A DNA stretch of 64,000 nt from Pseudomonas putida (GCF_001941965.1 NZ_MKZO01000005.1:100825-164824); one strand, 5' to 3'. Shown: positions 1-8,965, counted from the first letter of the stretch. Notes: generated by a model not told the origin, from the sequence alone. Numbers and translations are program-made.

Positions 1-1
1 G

Positions 2-475
2 GGCGTGGCCCAGCAGGTCTGGCAAGTCGGCAGCCTGCCGTGGGTGTCGCTGGCCCTGGCGCTGAGCTTCGGCTTCTACGGGCTGATCCGCAAACAGGCG
101 CCTGTAGCGGCCCTGCCCGGTCTTGTAGTGGAAACCTGGATGCTGGTGCCGATTGCCATCGGCTGGCTGCTGCTCAACCCCATGGCCAACAGCGCTCAAC
201 CCGAGTTCTACAGCACCAGCCAGGCCCTGTGGCTGATGGCGGCAGGCCCGGTGACCCTGGTGCCGCTGGTCAGCTTCAACGCCGCCGCGCGCCACCTGCC
301 CTACACCACCCTGGGCTTCCTGCAGTACCTGGCGCCGACCCTGGTGCTGCTGCAGGCAGTGCTGCTGTTCGGCGAGCATCTGTCGAGCAGCACCCTGGTA
401 GCGTTCATGTTCATCTGGGCCGGCCTGGCCCTGTACAGCGTCGATGCCTGGCTGACCCTGCGCAAACGCGCCTGA
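2..475 (+). CDS. rarD: RarD/EamA-family permease, C-terminal part (cut by window edge)
   Basis: The reading frame is open from the first bases of the window to a TGA at 473, so the 5' end lies outside. About 157 residues are visible, with five or so hydrophobic helices, a loop containing NAAARHLPYTTLGFLQYLAP and a basic C-terminus (TLRKRA). These features match the second half of RarD-type (chloramphenicol-sensitive protein) members of the drug/metabolite transporter superfamily, which are about 295 residues long. It is an inner-membrane carrier; the substrate cannot be read from sequence. The call rests on recognising the C-terminal pattern. A hairpin lies 18 bases after the stop. Confidence 0.75.
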   Translation, partial: GVAQQVWQVGSLPWVSLALALSFGFYGLIRKQAPVAALPGLVVETWMLVPIAIGWLLLNPMANSAQPEFYSTSQALWLMAAGPVTLVPLVSFNAAARHLPYTTLGFLQYLAPTLVLLQAVLLFGEHLSSSTLVAFMFIWAGLALYSVDAWLTLRKRA

Positions 476-493
476 TCATAAAATGATCAAACC

Positions 494-524
494 GCTACAG
501 GCCACGTAATCCGTGGCCTGTAGC
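494..524 (+). terminator. hairpin downstream of the permease gene
   Basis: A perfect 13-bp inverted repeat (GCTACAGGCCACG / CGTGGCCTGTAGC) surrounds a 5-base loop, 18 bases after the stop codon. No T-run follows, so this is a terminator-like or mRNA-stabilising hairpin rather than a canonical intrinsic terminator. Confidence 0.5.
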
Positions 525-538
525 AACCTCTCCCAAGG

Positions 539-573
539 TTATCCACACCCTCATCCCCGTGCTTTGTGCACAA
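539..573 (+). repeat. 35-bp composite DnaA-box element (copy 1)
   Basis: A perfect DnaA box, TTATCCACA (539-547), is followed by exactly 17 bases and then TGTGCACAA (565-573), which is an inverted DnaA box with two mismatches. The same box-17-inverted-box geometry occurs four times near 59.4-59.9 kb. The spacer here contains ATCCCCGTG, also present at the same offset in the next copy. Function is inferred only. Confidence 0.6.
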
Positions 574-651
574 GACCCTGATTTCTGGCGATTTTTTGCT
601 CAATATCCGGAGAGCCTTGATCCGCGCGGCCTGCACGGCTGAGCCCCCAGC

Positions 652-701
652 TTATCCACAGGGCGATCCCCGTGAAACCGGGATAAGTGGATTGGGGATA
701 A
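652..701 (+). repeat. second DnaA box with decayed inverted boxes
   Basis: A perfect TTATCCACA at 652-660 is followed after 17 bases by CCGGGATAA (678-686), which keeps the last six bases of an inverted DnaA box. The spacer again carries ATCCCCGTG at the same offset as the copy at 539. A further inverted box with one mismatch, TGGGGATAA, lies at 693-701 and abuts the stop codon of the gcvR-like gene. Confidence 0.5.
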
Positions 702-1220
702 CTACTCTTCAGGACGCAGTTCCAGATCGACCATCAGGTCGTCGGCCAGCTCTTCGAGACGGGCTTGCAGGTTGTCCAGCGACAGGGTCAGCGGCACCGC
801 GAGCAAGGCATCGGCATGGAACAGCGGCTCGCTGCTCATCGGGGCCGGGCGCACATCGGTGCTCAAACGCTCGACATTGACCCCCTGCTCCGCCAATAGT
901 CGAGTGATGTCGCGGACGATTCCCGGTCTATCATTGCCCACCAGGCTCATGGCAATCGGCTTCCACGAGCAGGACGGTTCGATCCCGCTTTCCGCGATCA
1001 GTACGCGGATGCCGCGCTCGCCCAAGGCCTGCAGGGCCTCGACCAGTTCATCATGGGACTCGGCCGGCACCGCGATACGCAGGATCCCGGCGAACTGCCC
1101 GGCCATCCGCGACATGCGGCTCTCCAGCCAGTTGCCGTTATGCTCGGCGATGGTTTGGGCGATACGCTCGACCTGGCCTGCCTTGTCGGCGGCAATGACG
1201 GTGAGGACAAGATGGTTCAC
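702..1220 (-). CDS. gcvR: glycine cleavage system repressor GcvR-like, double ACT-domain protein
   Basis: A 172-residue soluble protein with a GTG start at 1220 preceded by GAGGG about nine bases upstream. It has two ACT modules, roughly residues 3-80 (LVLTVIAADKAGQVERIAQ) and 90-168 (MSLVGNDRPGIVRDITRLLAEQGVNV); the NDRPGIV loop is the typical ACT ligand-binding turn. E. coli GcvR, of similar size, works with GcvA to repress the glycine cleavage operon. Whether this Pseudomonas relative does so is not shown here. It is divergent from malate synthase, which consumes the glyoxylate linked to glycine metabolism, so a C2-related regulatory role is a reasonable inference. Confidence 0.75.
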   Translation of the reverse strand: MNHLVLTVIAADKAGQVERIAQTIAEHNGNWLESRMSRMAGQFAGILRIAVPAESHDELVEALQALGERGIRVLIAESGIEPSCSWKPIAMSLVGNDRPGIVRDITRLLAEQGVNVERLSTDVRPAPMSSEPLFHADALLAVPLTLSLDNLQARLEELADDLMVDLELRPEE

Positions 1221-1659
1221 GCGGACGACCCTCTGCTGGAATACCCGTGGAAACGCCCGTGGCAGCAGGACGTCGGGAAAGTATAGGCAAGGCGCGGCAA
1301 CCTGCCGCAGGTCAACGGAAAAACGAATCGTGTACTGTTTTAAGATTTATCTGGAACAATCCACTCGTTTTTTGCGAACATATGCCCTCCCAGCGTGACC
1401 CTATGCGACCAAACGGTCGCAGAACGACGTATTTAGTCTGATTTTCACATGCGCAGCGCATCATGTAGTATGCCGCAGCGTGGACTACAAAACGTTCCGA
1501 TCGATGTCTGCCAAGCGCCTGTGAAAATGCGCAACCGCCCACCGGCTTGTCTGGCGGGCCGCATCCAGTCGTCCGCAAGGGCCGCTTGTGGTGCCGTGTT
1601 TAGAGAAGCGCGCAAGGCATAAATAGAAAGCGATATAGCTGAGCAGAGTGAGGCAAGCA
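1221..1659. other. intergenic region between gcvR-like gene and glcB
   Basis: A 439-bp divergent promoter region. Two palindromes stand out: TGCGACC-AAAC-GGTCGCA at 1404-1421 and ATGCGC-A-GCGCAT-like at 1449-1461. Both could be operators, but I can assign neither to a known regulator. No convincing sigma-54 promoter or RNA gene was seen. Confidence 0.4.
1404..1421. promoter_or_regulatory. 7-bp-arm palindrome in the gcvR/glcB divergent promoter region
   Basis: TGCGACC, a 4-base spacer (AAAC), then GGTCGCA form a perfect inverted repeat about 240 bases upstream of glcB. It resembles a repressor operator by symmetry alone; the cognate regulator is unknown. Confidence 0.35.
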
Positions 1660-3837
1660 ATGACTGAACACGTTCAAGTCGGTGGCCTTCAGGTCGCCAA
1701 AGTCCTGTTCGACTTCGTGAACAACGAAGCCATTCCCGGTACCGGCGTCAGCGCCGAGAAGTTCTGGGCAGGCGCGGAAAAGATCATCAACGACCTCGCT
1801 CCAAAGAACAAAGCCCTGCTGAGCAAACGCGACACCCTGCAAGCGCAGATCGATGCCTGGCACCAGGCGCGCAAAGGCCAGGCCCATGACGCCGCGGCCT
1901 ACAAGACTTTCCTCCAGGAAATTGGTTACCTGCTGCCAGAAGCCGCGGATTTCCAGGTGTCCACCCAGAACGTCGATGAAGAAATCGCCGTGATGGCCGG
2001 CCCGCAACTGGTCGTTCCTGTGATGAACGCCCGCTTCGCCCTGAACGCCTCCAACGCCCGCTGGGGCTCGCTGTACGACGCGCTGTACGGCACCGATGCC
2101 ATCAGCGAGGATGGCGGCGCCGAGAAGGGCAAGGGCTACAACAAGGTCCGTGGCGACCAGGTCATCGCCTTCGCCCGCGCCTTCCTCGACGAATCCGCAC
2201 CACTGGCTGCCGGTTCCCACGTCGACGCCACCCGCTACAGCATCGACGGCGGCAAGCTGGTCGTCGCCCTCAAGGGCGGCAGCAACAGCGGCCTGCGTGA
2301 CGACGCGCAGCTGATCGGCTTCCAGGGCCAGGCGTCCGAGCCGACCGGCATCCTGCTCAAGCACAACGACCTGCACTTCGAAATCCAGATCGACCCGACC
2401 ACTCCAGTCGGCCAGACCGACGCCGCCGGCGTGAAGGACATCCTGGTCGAAGCTGCCCTGACCACCATCATGGACTGCGAAGACTCGGTCGCTGCCGTGG
2501 ACGCCGACGACAAGGTCGTCGTCTACCGCAACTGGCTGGGCCTGATGAAGGGCGGCCTGGCGGAAAGCGTGAGCAAGAACGGCCAGACCTTCACCCGCAC
2601 CATGAACCCGGACCGCGAGTACACCACGCCGGCCGGTGGCACCGTCACCCTGCATGGTCGTTCGTTGCTGTTCGTGCGCAACGTCGGTCACCTGATGACC
2701 ATCGACGCGATCCTCGACAAGGACGGCAACGAAGTCCCCGAAGGCATCCTCGACGGCCTGGTCACCAACCTGGCGGCGATGCACAACCTCAACGGCAACA
2801 CCACCCGCAAGAACACCCGCAAGGGTTCGGTGTACATCGTCAAGCCGAAGATGCACGGTCCGGAAGAAGCGGCGTTCACCAACGAGCTGTTCGGCCGTAT
2901 CGAAGACATGCTCGGCCTGCCGCACAACACCCTGAAAGTCGGGATCATGGACGAGGAGCGCCGTACCACGGTCAACCTCAAGGCGTGCATCAAGGCGGCC
3001 AGCGAGCGCGTAGTGTTCATCAACACCGGCTTCCTCGACCGTACCGGCGACGAGATCCACACCTCCATGGAAGCCGGCGCGATGGTGCGCAAGGGTGCCA
3101 TGAAGGCGCAGAAATGGATCGGTGCCTACGAGAACTCCAACGTCGATATCGGCCTGGCGACCGGTCTGCAAGGCCGCGCCCAGATCGGTAAAGGCATGTG
3201 GGCCATGCCGGACCTGATGGCCGATATGCTGGAACAGAAGATCGCCCATCCGCTGGCCGGTGCCAACACTGCGTGGGTCCCGTCGCCGACCGCCGCGGCC
3301 CTGCACGTGCTGCACTACCACAAGGTCAACGTGAAGGAGCGCCAGGCCGAACTGGCCAAGCGCGCCCCGGCTTCGGTGGACGACATCCTGACCATCCCGC
3401 TGGCGCCGGACACCAACTGGTCCGCCGACGAGATCCGCAACGAGCTGGACAACAATGCCCAGGGCATCCTTGGCTACGTGGTGCGCTGGATCGACCAGGG
3501 CGTGGGTTGCTCGAAGGTGCCGGACATCAACGATGTCGGCCTGATGGAAGACCGTGCCACCCTGCGTATCTCCGCCCAGCTGCTGGCCAACTGGCTGCGT
3601 CATGGCGTGGTGAGCGAGGCACAGATCCTGGAAAGCCTGAAGCGCATGGCGCCGGTGGTGGACAAGCAGAACGCCAACGACGCGCTGTATCGCCCGATGG
3701 CGCCGGACTTCGACAGCAACATCGCCTTCCAGGCGGCGGTCGAACTGGTGGTCGAAGGTGCCAAGCAACCGAACGGGTATACCGAGCCGGTGCTGCACCG
3801 TCGTCGTCGCGAGTACAAGGCGCGTAACGGCCTGTAA
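1660..3837 (+). CDS. glcB: malate synthase G
   Basis: Condenses glyoxylate with acetyl-CoA to malate, the second step of the glyoxylate shunt and the entry point for glycolate and allantoin carbon. The ATG at 1660 ([11 protein letters not shown]) gives 725 residues, the usual length of the G isoform; an upstream in-frame GTG at 1648 is less likely. Recognisable parts are the Mg-binding region [17 protein letters not shown], the acetyl-CoA/glyoxylate barrel with [18 protein letters not shown], and the catalytic aspartate in [10 protein letters not shown] near the C-terminus. It stands alone, followed by a hairpin and a REP pair. No glyoxylate-cycle or glycolate oxidase gene is adjacent. Confidence 0.97.
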   Translation: MTEHVQVGGLQVAKVLFDFVNNEAIPGTGVSAEKFWAGAEKIINDLAPKNKALLSKRDTLQAQIDAWHQARKGQAHDAAAYKTFLQEIGYLLPEAADFQVSTQNVDEEIAVMAGPQLVVPVMNARFALNASNARWGSLYDALYGTDAISEDGGAEKGKGYNKVRGDQVIAFARAFLDESAPLAAGSHVDATRYSIDGGKLVVALKGGSNSGLRDDAQLIGFQGQASEPTGILLKHNDLHFEIQIDPTTPVGQTDAAGVKDILVEAALTTIMDCEDSVAAVDADDKVVVYRNWLGLMKGGLAESVSKNGQTFTRTMNPDREYTTPAGGTVTLHGRSLLFVRNVGHLMTIDAILDKDGNEVPEGILDGLVTNLAAMHNLNGNTTRKNTRKGSVYIVKPKMHGPEEAAFTNELFGRIEDMLGLPHNTLKVGIMDEERRTTVNLKACIKAASERVVFINTGFLDRTGDEIHTSMEAGAMVRKGAMKAQKWIGAYENSNVDIGLATGLQGRAQIGKGMWAMPDLMADMLEQKIAHPLAGANTAWVPSPTAAALHVLHYHKVNVKERQAELAKRAPASVDDILTIPLAPDTNWSADEIRNELDNNAQGILGYVVRWIDQGVGCSKVPDINDVGLMEDRATLRISAQLLANWLRHGVVSEAQILESLKRMAPVVDKQNANDALYRPMAPDFDSNIAFQAAVELVVEGAKQPNGYTEPVLHRRRREYKARNGL

Positions 3838-3848
3838 GTGATGGGCCG

Positions 3849-3870
3849 GCCAGACATCGATGGTGTCTGG
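3849..3870 (+). terminator. hairpin after glcB
   Basis: CCAGACA and TGTCTGG form a 7-bp stem with a 7-base loop about 11 bases after the glcB stop, without a T-run. It may act together with the REP pair just downstream in protecting or ending the transcript. Confidence 0.4.
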
Positions 3871-3873
3871 TCT

Positions 3874-3957
3874 GGCCTCATCGCTGGAAAGCCAGCTCCC
3901 ACAGGTTTAGCGGTGTTCGCGATCCCTGTGGGAGCTGGCTTGCCAGCGATAGGGCCC
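3874..3957. repeat. REP inverted pair (GAGCTGGCTTGCCAGCGAT family)
   Basis: Two inverted copies of the REP unit face each other across a spacer containing TTTAGCGGTGTTCGCGAT. The left copy has one mismatch (GGAAAGCC instead of GGCAAGCC). It lies between the converging glcB and response-regulator genes. Confidence 0.85.
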
Positions 3958-3977
3958 TCAACAGCAACACACTTCTA

Positions 3978-4427
3978 TCAGCTGATCCCCAGCTCCCGCC
4001 GCACCAACTCCATCAATTTCCCCACCTCGATCGGCTTCAGCAGGAAATCCACCACACTCAGGTGCATGGCGGTAATCGCATCCTGCACGCCGGCATCGCC
4101 GGAAATGATGATGATCGGCAGCTCCGCCCGCTCCGACTCGCGCACCTTGCCAATCAGCTCCAGGCCATCGAACGGCCCCATCCGCAAATCCGTGATCAAC
4201 AACCCGATACTCCGGTCGTGCAGGATCCTCTGCAAGGCCTCGCGCGCATCGGTCAGGGCAAAACTCTCGATCCCCTCGGCCTCGAGGTACTGCGCCAGCA
4301 GGTCGCTGGCGTCCTCATCGTCATCGACCACCAGCACTTTCTGCGGTCGCGCGGGCGGTGCGGTCAATTCCGCAAGCGCCTCGCGCTCGGCATCGCTCAA
4401 TAAATCGTCGTGGTCAGGCATGGGCAT
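3978..4427 (-). CDS. stand-alone response regulator (REC domain)
   Basis: A single receiver domain preceded by about 30 acidic residues (MPMPDHDDLLSDAEREALAEL). Starting at the ATG at 4427 it has 149 residues; a second ATG at 4421 is equally possible. The acidic cluster VVDDDEDA, the phospho-acceptor aspartate in LLITDLRM, and the conserved threonine/serine (ISGD) and lysine (LLKPIE) positions are all present, so it should be phosphorylatable. There is no output domain, so it probably works by protein contact, like CheY-type or phosphorelay receivers. It is divergent from the cNMP/CBS/DUF294 gene. No histidine kinase is adjacent. Confidence 0.85.
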   Translation of the reverse strand: MPMPDHDDLLSDAEREALAELTAPPARPQKVLVVDDDEDASDLLAQYLEAEGIESFALTDAREALQRILHDRSIGLLITDLRMGPFDGLELIGKVRESERAELPIIIISGDAGVQDAITAMHLSVVDFLLKPIEVGKLMELVRRELGIS

Positions 4428-4611
4428 CTCATTGTTTCGAGCACGCAAAGGCTCTGTAATCAAGTTCAGACCGCAATCAAAGCGCTTGCAACCTGCATTT
4501 CGTCGGCGCCCTAGACTTACGTCCAATGGGCACCTGCTGGCGGTCAGCCGACCATGGAAGCAATAACAACAATTCGGTTTCGCTACACGAGACCCCGAGA
4601 CGGTGCCGCTG

Positions 4612-6549
4612 ATGAGCAAAATGGACGCGTTCGACCAGGCCGGTAAAACCGCTGTCATGCAGAACATCCAGGGGACCATGCAGTTCCTGCAACGTTTCCC
4701 GCCGTTCAACCAGATGGAGAACGCCCACCTGGCGTACCTGGTGGAACAGTGCCAACTGCGCTTCCATGCCGCCGGCGAGAGCATCATCAAACCTGCCGAC
4801 GGCCCCGTCGAGCACTTCTACATCGTCAAGCAGGGCCGCGTGGTCGGCGAGCGCACCCATGTGGTCAAGGGCGGCACCGAAACCACCTTCGAAATCACCC
4901 GCGGCGAATGCTTCCCGCTGGCCGCCCTGCTGGGCGAACGCGCCACCCGCACCGAACATATCGCCGGCGAAGACACCTTCTGCCTGCAGTTGAACAAAGC
5001 GGCATTCATCCGTCTGTTCGCCATTTCCGACGTGTTTCGAGATTTTTCCCTACGTGGGGTGAGCAGCCTGCTCGACCAGGTCAACCAGCAGGTCCAGCGC
5101 CGCGCCGTGGAGACCCTCGGCAACCAGTATTCGCTCAACACCCGCCTCGGCGAACTGGCCATGCGCCATCCGGTGGTCTGCACCCCGGCCACCAGCCTGC
5201 GCGAAGCGGTGCGGATGATGGACGAGACCCAGGTCGGCAGCATCGTGATCGTCGATGAACAGCGTTTCCCGGTGGGCATCTTCACCCTGCGCGACCTGCG
5301 CCAGGTGGTGGCCCGTGCCGAGACCGACTTCGACTCGGCAGTCTCCGGCCATATGACCGCCTCGCCCTTCTACCTCACGCCCCAGGCCAGCGCCTTCGAT
5401 GCGGCCATCGCCATGACCGAGCGACATATCGCTCACGTCTGCCTGGTGGAGGACCGGCGCCTGTGTGGCGTGGTCTCCGAGCGCGACCTGTTTTCCCTGC
5501 AACGGGTCGACCTGGTCCACCTGGCCCGCACCATCCGCAGCGCACCGCGCCTGGAAAGCCTGGTGGGCCTGCGCGGCGAGATCGGCCAACTGGTGGAACG
5601 CATGCTCGCCCACGGCGCGTCCTCGACCCAGATCACCCATATCATCACCCTGCTCAACGACCACACCGTGTGCCGGGTGATCGAACTGGCCCTGGAAGAA
5701 AAGGGCGACCCGGGCGTGCCGTTTACCTGGCTGTGCTTCGGCAGCGAAGGCCGCCGCGAGCAGACCCTGCACACCGACCAGGACAACGGCATCCTCTTCG
5801 AGGCCAAGGATGCGGTGGAGGCCGCCGAGATCCGCGGCCGCCTGCTGCCCCTCGCCCAGTACATCAACCAGAACCTGGCGCAATGCGGCTTCAGCCTGTG
5901 CAAGGGCAATATCATGGCCGGCAACCCGGAGCTGTGCCTGTCGCGCAGCGAATGGGCGCGGCGCTTCTCGGCCTTTATCCGCGAGGCGACCCCGGAAAAC
6001 CTGCTGGCCTCCAGCATCTACTTCGACCTGCGGGTGGTCTGGGGCGATGACCGCGGCTGCGAGCAACTGCGCCACGGCATCCTCGAACAGGTCGCCGACA
6101 ACCGCCTGTTCCAGCGCATGATGGCCGACAACGCACTGCGCCAGAAACCACCGGTGGGGCGCTTCCGCGAGTTCGTCCTGACCCGCGCCGGCAACGACAA
6201 GGCCGCCACCCTCGACCTCAAGGTCCAGGGCCTGACGCCCTTCGTCGATGGCGCGCGCCTGCTGGCCCTGGCCAACGGCATCAGCGCCAACAACACCCTG
6301 GAGCGCCTGCGCCAGTTGGTGGAGAAGGAGGTGATCGACGCGCTGGACGGCGGCGCCTTCGAGGAGGCCTACCATTTCATCCAGCAGACCCGCATGCAGC
6401 AGCACCAGATCCAGACCCGGCAGAACCTGCCCTACTCCAACCGCGTCGACCCGGACGACCTCAACGACCTCGACCGGCGCATCCTGCGTGAATCCCTGCG
6501 TCAGGCCCAGCGCCTGCAAAGCAGCCTGGCCCTGCGGTATCAGTTATGA
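4612..6549 (+). CDS. cyclic-nucleotide-binding / CBS / DUF294 putative nucleotidyltransferase
   Basis: A 645-residue multidomain cytoplasmic protein. The ATG at 4612 is preferred over an in-frame GTG at 4603. Domains in order: a cNMP-binding fold (about 30-140, with RGECFPLAALLGE), two CBS motifs (about 165-285, VCTPATSLREAVRMM and HVCLVEDRRLCGVVSERDLF), a DUF294 nucleotidyltransferase-like domain (about 330-460) whose GSEGRREQTLHTDQDN signature resembles the metal-binding GS...DxD motif of GlnD/GlnE-type enzymes, and a helical C-terminal domain. Its family is often found near acetate uptake genes, but the true substrate is unknown. The stop codon overlaps the start of the downstream exonuclease (ATGA), implying translational coupling. 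Confidence 0.85.
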   Translation: MSKMDAFDQAGKTAVMQNIQGTMQFLQRFPPFNQMENAHLAYLVEQCQLRFHAAGESIIKPADGPVEHFYIVKQGRVVGERTHVVKGGTETTFEITRGECFPLAALLGERATRTEHIAGEDTFCLQLNKAAFIRLFAISDVFRDFSLRGVSSLLDQVNQQVQRRAVETLGNQYSLNTRLGELAMRHPVVCTPATSLREAVRMMDETQVGSIVIVDEQRFPVGIFTLRDLRQVVARAETDFDSAVSGHMTASPFYLTPQASAFDAAIAMTERHIAHVCLVEDRRLCGVVSERDLFSLQRVDLVHLARTIRSAPRLESLVGLRGEIGQLVERMLAHGASSTQITHIITLLNDHTVCRVIELALEEKGDPGVPFTWLCFGSEGRREQTLHTDQDNGILFEAKDAVEAAEIRGRLLPLAQYINQNLAQCGFSLCKGNIMAGNPELCLSRSEWARRFSAFIREATPENLLASSIYFDLRVVWGDDRGCEQLRHGILEQVADNRLFQRMMADNALRQKPPVGRFREFVLTRAGNDKAATLDLKVQGLTPFVDGARLLALANGISANNTLERLRQLVEKEVIDALDGGAFEEAYHFIQQTRMQQHQIQTRQNLPYSNRVDPDDLNDLDRRILRESLRQAQRLQSSLALRYQL

Positions 6550-7256
6550 GCCTGTTTGCCTGGCTGCGTCCCAGCCAACCCACCCTCGAAGACGAGCAGC
6601 GCCAGCGCCTGGAGCGACTGGCCGCCGCCCCGGCCCTCGGCGACCTGAGTCTGCGCCAGCAGCGCTGGGTGGTGCTGGACCTGGAAACCAGTGGCCTCAA
6701 CGTCAACCGCGACCAGGTGCTGTCGATCGGTGCCGTGGTGATCGAGGACGGCGCCATCGACTTTAGCCAGCAGTTCGAACGCACCCTGCACCGCCACGAT
6801 CACAAGCTCGCCCCCAGTGTGCTGATCCACGGCCTGGCCCCCAGCGCCATCGCCGCTGGCTGTGATCCGGTGGAAGCGCTGCTGGACCTCATGGACTTTA
6901 TCGGCGACAGCCCGCTGCTGGCCTTCCACGCCGGTTTCGACCAGCGCATGCTCGGCCGCGCGCTCAAGGACAGCCTCGGCTACAAGCTTCAGCACCCGTT
7001 CATGGACGTCGCCGAACTGGCGCTGCTGCTCAACCCCGACGTGGTGATGCGCGACGCCGGGCTCGACGACTGGGTCGCCCATTTCGGTCTGCAGGTCGAG
7101 GAGCGCCACAACGCCAGCGCCGATGCCCAGGTCACGGCCGAGATCGCCCTGATCCTGTTCAGCCAGGCCCGGCGCCAGCTACTCGACAGCCCGGCGCAGC
7201 TTGAACAACGCCTGCAAGGCTGGCGACGCAAGCGCCAGCAGCATCACGGCTTGTAA
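6546..7256 (+). CDS. DnaQ-like 3'-5' exonuclease (DEDDh)
   Basis: A 236-residue protein starting at the ATG inside the ATGA overlap with the upstream gene. The exonuclease motifs are intact: ExoI DLETSGL (about residue 42), ExoII FHAGFDQRML (about 126), and ExoIII HNASADAQVTAEIA with the His-x4-Asp that defines DEDDh enzymes. It lacks the C-terminal region used by DnaQ to bind the polymerase alpha subunit, so it is better called a stand-alone exonuclease acting on DNA or RNA ends than a PolIII epsilon subunit. Coupling to the cNMP/CBS/DUF294 gene suggests the two act in one process. Confidence 0.88.
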   Translation: MSLFAWLRPSQPTLEDEQRQRLERLAAAPALGDLSLRQQRWVVLDLETSGLNVNRDQVLSIGAVVIEDGAIDFSQQFERTLHRHDHKLAPSVLIHGLAPSAIAAGCDPVEALLDLMDFIGDSPLLAFHAGFDQRMLGRALKDSLGYKLQHPFMDVAELALLLNPDVVMRDAGLDDWVAHFGLQVEERHNASADAQVTAEIALILFSQARRQLLDSPAQLEQRLQGWRRKRQQHHGL

Positions 7257-7328
7257 TATCTTTCCCGGACTAACGACCGAGCAATCCGATGAGCGTTAAT
7301 TGCACAGTGCCACAGGCTCTGACACAAT

Positions 7329-7349
7329 CGCGAATAATTCTCGTTAGTT
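7329..7349 (+). promoter_or_regulatory. candidate Fur box upstream of the ECF sigma gene
   Basis: The sequence GAATAATTCTCGTTAG (starting near 7332) matches the inner part of Pseudomonas Fur boxes of the AATGATTCTCATT type at ATNATTCTCNTT. It lies about 27 bases before the sigma-factor start codon, the expected place for iron repression of a fecI-type gene. Confidence 0.55.
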
Positions 7350-7375
7350 AACACTTTCTTTTTCCGGGGAACGCC

Positions 7376-7894
7376 TTGTCGTCCGTACCTAGCCCTCACA
7401 GCGAGCTGGTTGGCGCACTGTACCGCGACCATCGCAGCTGGCTGCTTGCCTGGCTGCGCCGCAACCTGGCCAGCAGCGAACGCGCCGAAGACCTGAGCCA
7501 GGACACCTTCGTGCGCCTGCTCGGCCGCGACGAGCTGCCGGCACCGCGTCAGCCGCGGGCGTTCCTCCTGGCCGTGGCCAAGGGCCTGCTGTTCGACCAC
7601 TTCCGCCGCACCGCGCTGGAACAGGCCTACCTGGAAGAACTGCTGTTGATTCCGGAGGCCGAGCATCCCTCGCCGGAAGCCCTGCACCTGATCCTCGAAG
7701 ACCTCAAGGCCATCGATCGCCTGCTCGGCAAGCTGTCGAGCAAGGCCCGCGCGGCCTTCCTGCACAACCGCCTGGATGGCATGAGCCACGCCGAGATCGC
7801 CGACAAGCTCGGCGTGTCGGTACCGCGGGTGCGCCAGTACCTGGCCCAGGGCCTGCGCCAGTGCTACATCGCCCTGTATGGCGAGCCGACATGA
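7376..7894 (+). CDS. ECF sigma factor, FecI type
   Basis: A 172-residue sigma-70 family protein with a TTG start at 7376, eight bases after a GGGGA ribosome binding site. Region 2 (about 12-80) contains LYRDHRSWLLAWLRRNL and AEDLSQDTFVRLLG; region 4 (about 115-168) contains MSHAEIADKLGVSVPRVRQYLAQGL, a helix-turn-helix for -35 recognition. Followed with a 4-base ATGA overlap by a FecR-type anti-sigma gene and then a TonB receptor with a signalling domain, so it should direct transcription of that receptor when the cognate iron chelate is present. A Fur-box-like site upstream suggests iron repression. Confidence 0.92.
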   Translation: MSSVPSPHSELVGALYRDHRSWLLAWLRRNLASSERAEDLSQDTFVRLLGRDELPAPRQPRAFLLAVAKGLLFDHFRRTALEQAYLEELLLIPEAEHPSPEALHLILEDLKAIDRLLGKLSSKARAAFLHNRLDGMSHAEIADKLGVSVPRVRQYLAQGLRQCYIALYGEPT

Positions 7895-8868
7895 CGCGGA
7901 TGAACAACGCCCCCGTCTCGGCCGGGGTGCTCGATGCCGCGATCAACTGGCAATTGTGCTTCGACACGGGCAGTGGCAACGCCCAGGAACGCGCCGAGTT
8001 CGAGCGCTGGCACGCCGCGAGCGAAGAACACGCCCGTGCCTGGCGGCAACTGGGCATGCTCGACCAGCGCTTTGCCGCAGCCGCCGGGCCAGCACGCAAG
8101 GCCCTGCAGCAATCCCGCGTCAGTCTGCGCCAGCGTGTGCGCAAGCTCGGCGGCGGGCTGGCCAGCATCGTGGTGCTGGGTGGCCTGCTCAGTTGGGTCA
8201 ATGTGCACCAGCCGCTGGGCTACTGGCTCGCCGACCAGCGCACCGGCACTGGGGAAACCCGCAGCCTGCGCCTGGACGACGGCACCCTGATCAGCCTCAA
8301 CACCCATTCCGCAGTGGATATCCGCTTCAGTGCCAAGGAACGCCTGATCGTCCTGCATGACGGCGAGATCTCCATCGAGACCGGGCACAAGGACAACGAC
8401 CAGCGACCGTTCGTGGTGGTCACCGACGACGGCCGCATGCGTGCGCTGGGCACGCGCTTCCTGGTGCGCCTGGAAGACAAGGGCACGCGCCTGAGCGTGC
8501 TGCAGTCGGCGGTGGCGGCCAAGCCGCAGGACAGCGGTGACGAGCAGGTGCTGCAGGAAGGCCAGCAGGTGTTGATGAGCCACGACCGCCTGGGCCGGAT
8601 CGACAAGCTCGGGGTCGGCGCCGATGCCTGGACCCGCGGCATGCTGGTGGTGGACAACGTGCGGCTGGCGGAGCTGGTCGAGGAGTTGGGCCGCTATCGC
8701 CCAGGGTATCTGGGGGTTGCGCCGGAAGTGGCGGACCTGCGGATTACCGGGAGCTTCCCGTTGCATGACACCGACCTGGCGTTGAAGTCGCTGTTGCCGA
8801 CCTTGCCGGTGCAGGTGCAGCAGCGTACCCAGTGGTGGGTGACCGTGGTGGCTCGCGCAGAGAAATAA
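7891..8868 (+). CDS. FecR-family anti-sigma regulator
   Basis: A 325-residue inner-membrane protein starting at the ATG that overlaps the sigma-factor stop. The N-terminal cytoplasmic part (about 1-85) has the DUF4880-like pattern AINWQLCFDTG...ERAEFERWHAASEEHARAW; one transmembrane helix (about 93-108, GLASIVVLGGLLSWV) follows; the periplasmic FecR domain has ETRSLRLDDGTLISLNTHSAVDIRF and RALGTRFLVRLE. It should hold the sigma factor inactive until the transducer receptor signals across the periplasm. Length and domain order are normal for the family. Confidence 0.93.
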   Translation: MTRMNNAPVSAGVLDAAINWQLCFDTGSGNAQERAEFERWHAASEEHARAWRQLGMLDQRFAAAAGPARKALQQSRVSLRQRVRKLGGGLASIVVLGGLLSWVNVHQPLGYWLADQRTGTGETRSLRLDDGTLISLNTHSAVDIRFSAKERLIVLHDGEISIETGHKDNDQRPFVVVTDDGRMRALGTRFLVRLEDKGTRLSVLQSAVAAKPQDSGDEQVLQEGQQVLMSHDRLGRIDKLGVGADAWTRGMLVVDNVRLAELVEELGRYRPGYLGVAPEVADLRITGSFPLHDTDLALKSLLPTLPVQVQQRTQWWVTVVARAEK

Positions 8869-8882
8869 GTATTGGCCCTACT

Positions 8883-8965
8883 GGCCTCATCGCTGGCAAG
8901 CCAGCTCCCACAGGGTCCTGCAGCGACTCGGACCCTGTGGGAGCTGGCTTGCCAGCGATAGGGCC
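8883..8965. repeat. REP inverted pair between fecR-like and TonB receptor genes
   Basis: Two converging REP units with nearly perfect arms that extend into CAGGGTCC / GGACCCTG. The pair sits between the anti-sigma gene and its receptor gene, so it may make the regulator and receptor transcripts differ in stability. Confidence 0.85.

Noticed and set aside
566..880. 104-codon frame over the gcvR 3' end
   Set aside because: Overlaps DnaA-box repeats and gcvR antisense; no ribosome binding site or homology.
1600..3798. 732-codon open frame antisense to glcB
   Set aside because: GC-rich codon bias leaves the antisense frame open; the product has no domain and the sense strand encodes malate synthase.
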